Assembly (NCBI GenBank): GCA_900754515.1
Contig: CAAEDD010000193.1
Location: 1 to 9,660, forward strand
Source: an uncultured Oscillospiraceae bacterium
Lineage (GTDB): Bacteria; Bacillota; Clostridia; Oscillospirales; Oscillospiraceae
Reading direction: 5' to 3'
DNA length: 9,660 bases
In this document: positions 6,739 through 9,660 of the stretch, in pieces
How positions within the stretch are numbered: the stretch's first letter is position 1
Layout of the letters: each line of letters opens with the position of its first letter
Translations under genes and position numbers: made by a program
The notes under the pieces: model-generated
The model's database searches: none
Told to the model about the DNA's origin: nothing
Seen by the model: the letters and a program-made list of their open reading frames with translations, nothing else

Positions 6739-8457
6739 ATGATAGATATGCCTTATGAAGAAGTCCTTGGAGCCGTTCCGTTTTGTCTTGATAAAGAGGC
6801 AATTGATTGGGTGACCAACACTATGGGCAGAATGAGTGATGATGAAAAATTGGAACAGCTTTTCTGCATTTCCGTACTTGACTTCACTCGGGAAAACTGG
6901 AGAAACACCTTAAGCCATCTACGTCCAGGCGCCCTAATGTACAGACCGGCTCCTGCAAGGAGCGCAGTTGAATACACCAATATGGCCCAAAGAGAATCAG
7001 AAATACCTTTGCTTATCGCTGCCAATTTGGAGAAGGGTGGCTCAGGTATTGCGGAAGAGGGCACTCTATATGCCTCGCCGCTTGAAATAGCCGCAACTGG
7101 ACGAGTTTCTAATGGAAAAATTCTGGCGGACATATGCGCTCAGGAAGCCTGTGAGCTTGGCTGCAACTGGGCCTTTGCCCCAATTGTTGACATAGATAAT
7201 AATTTCCGTAACCCAATTACCAATACTAGAACATTCGGCTCTGATCCCAACCTTGTTGGGCTTCTTGGGGCTGAATACATTAAAACAATACAGGCTTATG
7301 GTATTGCGGCATCCGCCAAACACTTTCCCGGAGACGGTTGTGATGAAAGAGACCAGCATCTGGTAACCACCATAAACGACAAGAGTGTGGAAGAGTGGGA
7401 CAGATCTTACGGACAAGTATATGAGAAGTGTATAGGGAGCGGCGTTAAAACTATTATGGTGGGCCACATAATGCAGCCAGCTTATGAGAGGCATTTCAAT
7501 CCTAGCATAAGGGATGAAGACATTCTGCCGGCATCCCTGTCGAGAAACTTACTTCAGGGTTTGCTTCGAGGCAGACTGGGCTTCAACGGGCTGATATGTA
7601 CCGATGCCACAACAATGGTTGGATTCACCGTTGCCATGCCAAGAAAGCGGGCTGTCCCATATGCCATTGAGGCTGGGAATGACATGTTCCTCTTTACACG
7701 AAATGAGGCTGAGGATGTTAAGTTCATGAAGCAAGGATATAGGGATGGCATCCTTTCTAAGCGCAGATTAAATGAAGCAGTCATGCGAATACTCGGCCTG
7801 AAAGCAAGTTTGGGCCTACACAGGGGTGTACGAGAATTCTCTGTTCAGAAGGCAGAACATGCTTTGCTCAAATCCAACAACCGGACATTGGCCCGTAAGT
7901 GTGCGGATGAGGCAATAACGCTTGTAAAAGAGGAGCCGGGAGTGCTTCCCATCACTCCCGAGAAATATCCAAGAATACTTTACTATCCACTAGAAGCGGA
8001 AACCGCTGCATTTGGTTATTCTGTCCGTGGCGGCGCATGCGAACAATTCAGGCAGGCACTGATTGCTCGGGGATTTAAGGTTGATATATATCAGGTCGAT
8101 AAGGCTAACATGGAAGGTCACATCAGCCCTACAACTGAGATCTTGGACAATTATGATCTATGCTTATATCTTGCGAACTATTCTACGAAAAGCAACCAAA
8201 CTACAGTTAGGATAGAATGGATGCAGCCAATGGGTGCCAACTGCCCAGTGTACATTCATGAAAAGCCAATAGTATTCATATCTGTTGAAAATCCTTACCA
8301 TTTAATAGATGTGCCGCGAGTCAAAACCTACATAAACGCGTATTGTTCCACTGACGCCGTGCTAGAGTCTTTGCTGGATAAACTTACAGGAAAAGACAGG
8401 TTCATAGGCAGAAACCCCGTGGATCCGTTTTGCGGTAAGTGGGATACTCGCTTGTAG
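6739..8457 (+). CDS. Glycoside hydrolase family 3 protein (NagZ-type catalytic motifs)
   Basis: This 572-residue enzyme hydrolyses beta-linked sugars from the non-reducing end. There is no signal peptide or membrane segment, so it acts in the cytoplasm on imported oligosaccharides or glycoconjugates. The TIM-barrel domain (about 25-355) contains KHFPGDGCDERDQH at 194-207, matching the NagZ-type loop whose Asp/His pair (Asp205, His207) serves as general acid/base. The nucleophile Asp289 is in ICTDATTM. A second domain (about 375-550) resembles GH3_C, and the end reads NPVDPFCGKWDTRL, a C-terminus I associate with Firmicutes members. The motifs fit beta-N-acetylglucosaminidase or beta-glucosidase; the exact substrate cannot be read from sequence. 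It is the last gene of the train, 13 nt after the regulator, which suggests that the two-component system controls or responds to its substrate. No transporter gene is present to bring the substrate in. Confidence 0.9.
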   Translation: MIDMPYEEVLGAVPFCLDKEAIDWVTNTMGRMSDDEKLEQLFCISVLDFTRENWRNTLSHLRPGALMYRPAPARSAVEYTNMAQRESEIPLLIAANLEKGGSGIAEEGTLYASPLEIAATGRVSNGKILADICAQEACELGCNWAFAPIVDIDNNFRNPITNTRTFGSDPNLVGLLGAEYIKTIQAYGIAASAKHFPGDGCDERDQHLVTTINDKSVEEWDRSYGQVYEKCIGSGVKTIMVGHIMQPAYERHFNPSIRDEDILPASLSRNLLQGLLRGRLGFNGLICTDATTMVGFTVAMPRKRAVPYAIEAGNDMFLFTRNEAEDVKFMKQGYRDGILSKRRLNEAVMRILGLKASLGLHRGVREFSVQKAEHALLKSNNRTLARKCADEAITLVKEEPGVLPITPEKYPRILYYPLEAETAAFGYSVRGGACEQFRQALIARGFKVDIYQVDKANMEGHISPTTEILDNYDLCLYLANYSTKSNQTTVRIEWMQPMGANCPVYIHEKPIVFISVENPYHLIDVPRVKTYINAYCSTDAVLESLLDKLTGKDRFIGRNPVDPFCGKWDTRL

Positions 8458-8730
8458 AAATAAAATAGACTATCAGCAGGGTCTTCTAAATTTGTGTGTT
8501 ACGCGGGCCAAGAAAATACTATATGTAATGGCCCTAATGTCGTCAACCTTAAACCAGGTGATGTCGTTGCCCGCGGCCACGACTATGCCGGTGCCCTCAG
8601 AAACCAAGACGCTTGCTATCATTGAATAGCTACTTTTGCCGTTCTGATACGTCTACATTGATCTTAGCCCGATTTTAAAAAATTACTCTGAGAAAGTCTA
8701 ATACACTTTTCGCAAGGGAGCTTAAAGGAA
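8458..8730. other. Intergenic region without a clear intact gene
   Basis: This stretch follows the GH3 stop. No U-tract terminator for the operon is visible. A short inverted pair GGGCCA (8505-8510) and TGGCCC (8529-8534) with an 18-nt loop is the only local dyad and lacks a T tract. A minus-strand coding-like remnant (8473-8622) occupies most of it. A run of T then A around 8673-8680 is AT-rich, but no well-spaced promoter pair is evident. Confidence 0.5.
8473..8622 (-). pseudogene. Possible minus-strand gene remnant, 49 codons
   Basis: Between the GH3 gene and the hairpin the most coding-like frame is on the minus strand. It runs from ATG 8622 to TGA 8473-8475 and reads as a plausible globular fragment (for example SEGTGIVVAAGNDITWFKV, then DDIRAI and SIFLARVTHKF), with purine-rich first codon positions. 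The frame continues open upstream for ten codons to an in-frame TAG at 8653-8655. No ribosome binding site precedes the ATG. This is more consistent with a degraded or truncated gene than with an intact one. I do not recognise the family. It runs convergently towards the GH3 gene. Confidence 0.3.
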
Positions 8731-8775
8731 ACGAAAAAGCCCCGCGGACCGCAAGGATCCGTGGGGACTTTTCGT
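8731..8775. terminator. Long imperfect hairpin, probable bidirectional intrinsic terminator
   Basis: The left arm 8731-8750 (ACGAAAAAGCCCCGCGGACC) pairs with the right arm 8755-8775 around a GCAA tetraloop. About 19 base pairs form, with three single-base bulges and one G-T pair. The GC-rich core is flanked by an A tract on the left and a T tract on the right (CTTTTCGT), so a U tract follows the stem in either direction. On the minus strand it lies 12 nt after the stop codon of the small ORF 8788-8949, which is ordinary terminator spacing. On the plus strand it would stop read-through from the GH3 operon. Confidence 0.65.
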
Positions 8776-8787
8776 ACCACAGAGCGA

Positions 8788-8949
8788 CTACTTGAGGAGG
8801 CAGCCCAACTCCTCGCGGACACCATAGTTGTGGCTGGCGAGCCTGAACCCGCGCGGGACGATGAACGGGAGGTAGTTTGCTATGTTCCACGTAGATGATC
8901 CCAGTAACGGCTGCCACCTCCACGTGCACATGTAAGGAGAGTACAGCAT
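8788..8949 (-). CDS. Possible small hypothetical protein on the minus strand
   Basis: A 53-residue frame from ATG 8949 to TAG 8788-8790 is aromatic-rich (MCTWRWQPLLGSSTWN, then ANYLPFIVPRGF, then SHNYGVREELGCLLK) and strongly biased to G or C at third positions. Its stop is followed 12 nt later by the GC-rich hairpin with a U tract. No good ribosome binding site precedes ATG 8949 or the inner ATG 8934; a TTG at 8973 would extend it by eight residues. Competing plus-strand frames cover the same bases, so only one is likely to be real. I do not recognise the protein. Confidence 0.3.
   Translation of the reverse strand: MLYSPYMCTWRWQPLLGSSTWNIANYLPFIVPRGFRLASHNYGVREELGCLLK
8882..8935 (+). CDS. 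Tiny 17-codon ORF upstream of the cysteine-rich gene
   Basis: ATG 8882 has GGGAGG (8867-8872) 9 nt upstream and opens a 17-residue frame, MFHVDDPSNGCHLHVHM. It ends in a TAA that overlaps the AAGGAG of the next gene. The peptide has four histidines and one cysteine among its residues. It could be a leader peptide whose translation influences the following gene, or chance. It conflicts with the minus-strand ORF over the same bases. Confidence 0.25.
   Translation: MFHVDDPSNGCHLHVHM
8934..8939 (+). promoter_or_regulatory. Ribosome binding site AAGGAG of the cysteine-rich gene
   Basis: AAGGAG lies 8 nt before ATG 8948, an ideal distance. It is the best evidence that the plus strand is coding here. 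Confidence 0.55.
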
Positions 8950-9326
8950 GAAAATCGTGACCAGTGTTTCCAAAGCGTCCCCCTCGAAGTGCGTTGGCCG
9001 CAGGGAGGCACAAGGCGCCTACCGGCTTATCCAGCGCGGCAAACCCTTCACCCCGGCCTGCGGCCGCAATTGCACGCATCCCTGCAAGTTTGAGTGCAAC
9101 CGCTCCAACTACGACGCACACGCCACCATACACGAGATCAAGCGTTTCGTCTCCGACGGGGCCTTTGAGAAGGGCGTGATTACCCGCCGACGACAAGAGC
9201 GTCGCCAACATCGATGCCAGCCCGAGCGGCCTCCCCAGCGCATATTACCTGATCCTGAGCGGTTGTGCCGTGGACATCTAAGATTCCGCCCTCGTCGCCG
9301 ACTGCCCCGGCTATTTTAAACTGTGA
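8948..9326 (+). pseudogene. Cysteine-rich hypothetical protein, probably frameshifted
   Basis: ATG 8948 follows a strong ribosome binding site and codons are heavily G/C-ending. The first ~78 residues read well and contain four cysteines at exact four-residue intervals (Cys38, 42, 46, 50 in ACGRNCTHPCKFEC), a possible metal-binding or structural element. Near 9180 the frame degenerates into an arginine-rich tail ending at 9319. The +1 frame becomes coding-like instead (DDKSVANIDASPSGLPSAYY and onward) up to TAA 9279-9281, then stays open to TGA 9324-9326. A single extra C in the CCC around 9183-9185 would explain the shift, and the TAA may be a second lesion. Sequencing error, gene decay or a programmed shift are all possible. 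I do not recognise the family. Confidence 0.5.
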
Positions 9327-9340
9327 GGCATGGATAACAT

Positions 9341-9660
9341 ATGCATAAGCAGGAACTCGTGCACCTCCTGGCGTCCATCGCCTCGGAGCGCTTCACACCG
9401 TATGAGGTGGTATTACAGCTTTCGCAGGAGAAGGCGGACTTCATCGCGCGGGAGCTGCCAGTAGACTATAACAAGCTGGCCCGCACCGGCCTGCTAGGCA
9501 AGGCGCCGGAGCCCTCCGGCATGGGCAAGATCAAGATGCTCATCACCACGGACGGTGTCGGCAACATCCACGCCGCCGATGACCCCGCCGACCAGCACGG
9601 CCCCGGAATTCGCCAGCACGCCAAGCATAAACAAGCCCCCAAACAAATAAATCGCATGGA
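9341..9660 (+). CDS. N-terminal part of an unrecognised protein running off the window
   Basis: ATG 9341 is the first start after an in-frame TAA at 9335-9337, and the frame stays open for 106 codons to the window end. Codon third positions are strongly G/C until about 9625, which supports real coding. The first half is helical and charged (HKQELVHLLASIASERF, then QLSQEKADFIARELP). A glycine-rich stretch (TGLLGKAPEPSGMGKIK) and a low-complexity region rich in Asp, His and Gln follow. Only a weak ribosome binding site (GGAT) is visible. It starts 14 nt after the preceding frame ends, so the two may be co-transcribed. I do not recognise any domain. Confidence 0.5.
   Translation, partial: MHKQELVHLLASIASERFTPYEVVLQLSQEKADFIARELPVDYNKLARTGLLGKAPEPSGMGKIKMLITTDGVGNIHAADDPADQHGPGIRQHAKHKQAPKQINRM

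Noticed and set aside
8505..8534. Inverted pair GGGCCA/TGGCCC as operon terminator
   Set aside because: Six-base stem with an 18-nt loop and no following T tract; too weak to call.
8659..8704. Possible promoter with TTGATC and TAATAC boxes
   Set aside because: The two boxes are more than 30 nt apart, so they do not form a normal sigma-70-type promoter.
8675..9211. Minus-strand open frame of 178 codons across the hairpin and cysteine-rich gene
   Set aside because: It reads through the terminator-like hairpin and is antisense to the G/C-ending codons of the plus-strand gene, which has a strong AAGGAG site.
9466..9657. Minus-strand 63-codon frame at the window end
   Set aside because: Cys/Leu/Pro-rich antisense of the better supported plus-strand partial gene.

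Overview
The window looks like part of a Bacillota (Firmicutes) genome, probably Clostridia or a Paenibacillus relative. The evidence is a YesM/YesN-type two-component pair next to a Firmicutes-style family 3 glycosidase, strong AAGGAG-type ribosome binding sites and moderate GC. This placement is an inference from gene content, not from a marker gene.

Positions 1-8457 are one compact plus-strand gene train. It starts with the C-terminal part of a protein cut by the window edge, possibly linalool-dehydratase-like. Next come a six-helix DsbD_2/TauE-like membrane protein, a previously easy-to-miss ~42-residue single-pass membrane peptide, a Cu+-type P1B ATPase, a YesM-like sensor histidine kinase, a YesN-like response regulator with AraC helix-turn-helix, and a cytoplasmic GH3 glycoside hydrolase. 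Genes overlap or are separated by at most about 17 nt (ATGA/TGATG, TAATG and longer overlaps). I see no terminator or clear promoter inside the train, so a single transcript is likely. The first half resembles a copper-handling and membrane-thiol module (as in cytochrome oxidase assembly loci). The second half resembles a carbohydrate-sensing and hydrolysis module. Finding the two fused in one operon, without the usual ABC sugar transporter, is the most interesting feature.

Positions 8458-8730 have no convincing intact gene. They hold a short minus-strand reading frame with coding-like base use (8473-8622) that may be a gene remnant. Positions 8731-8775 form a long imperfect hairpin flanked by A and T tracts, probably a bidirectional terminator.

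From about 8740 to the end the composition changes abruptly to GC-rich (a hand count gives 41 of 60 G+C for 9001-9060, against 22 of 60 for 4441-4500). This tail carries small unrecognised genes: a possible minus-strand small protein ending at the hairpin, a tiny plus-strand ORF, a cysteine-rich protein that appears frameshifted, and the start of another protein running off the window. It looks like a foreign insertion or different genomic neighbourhood, although an assembly join cannot be excluded. I saw no tRNA, rRNA, CRISPR array or transposase.
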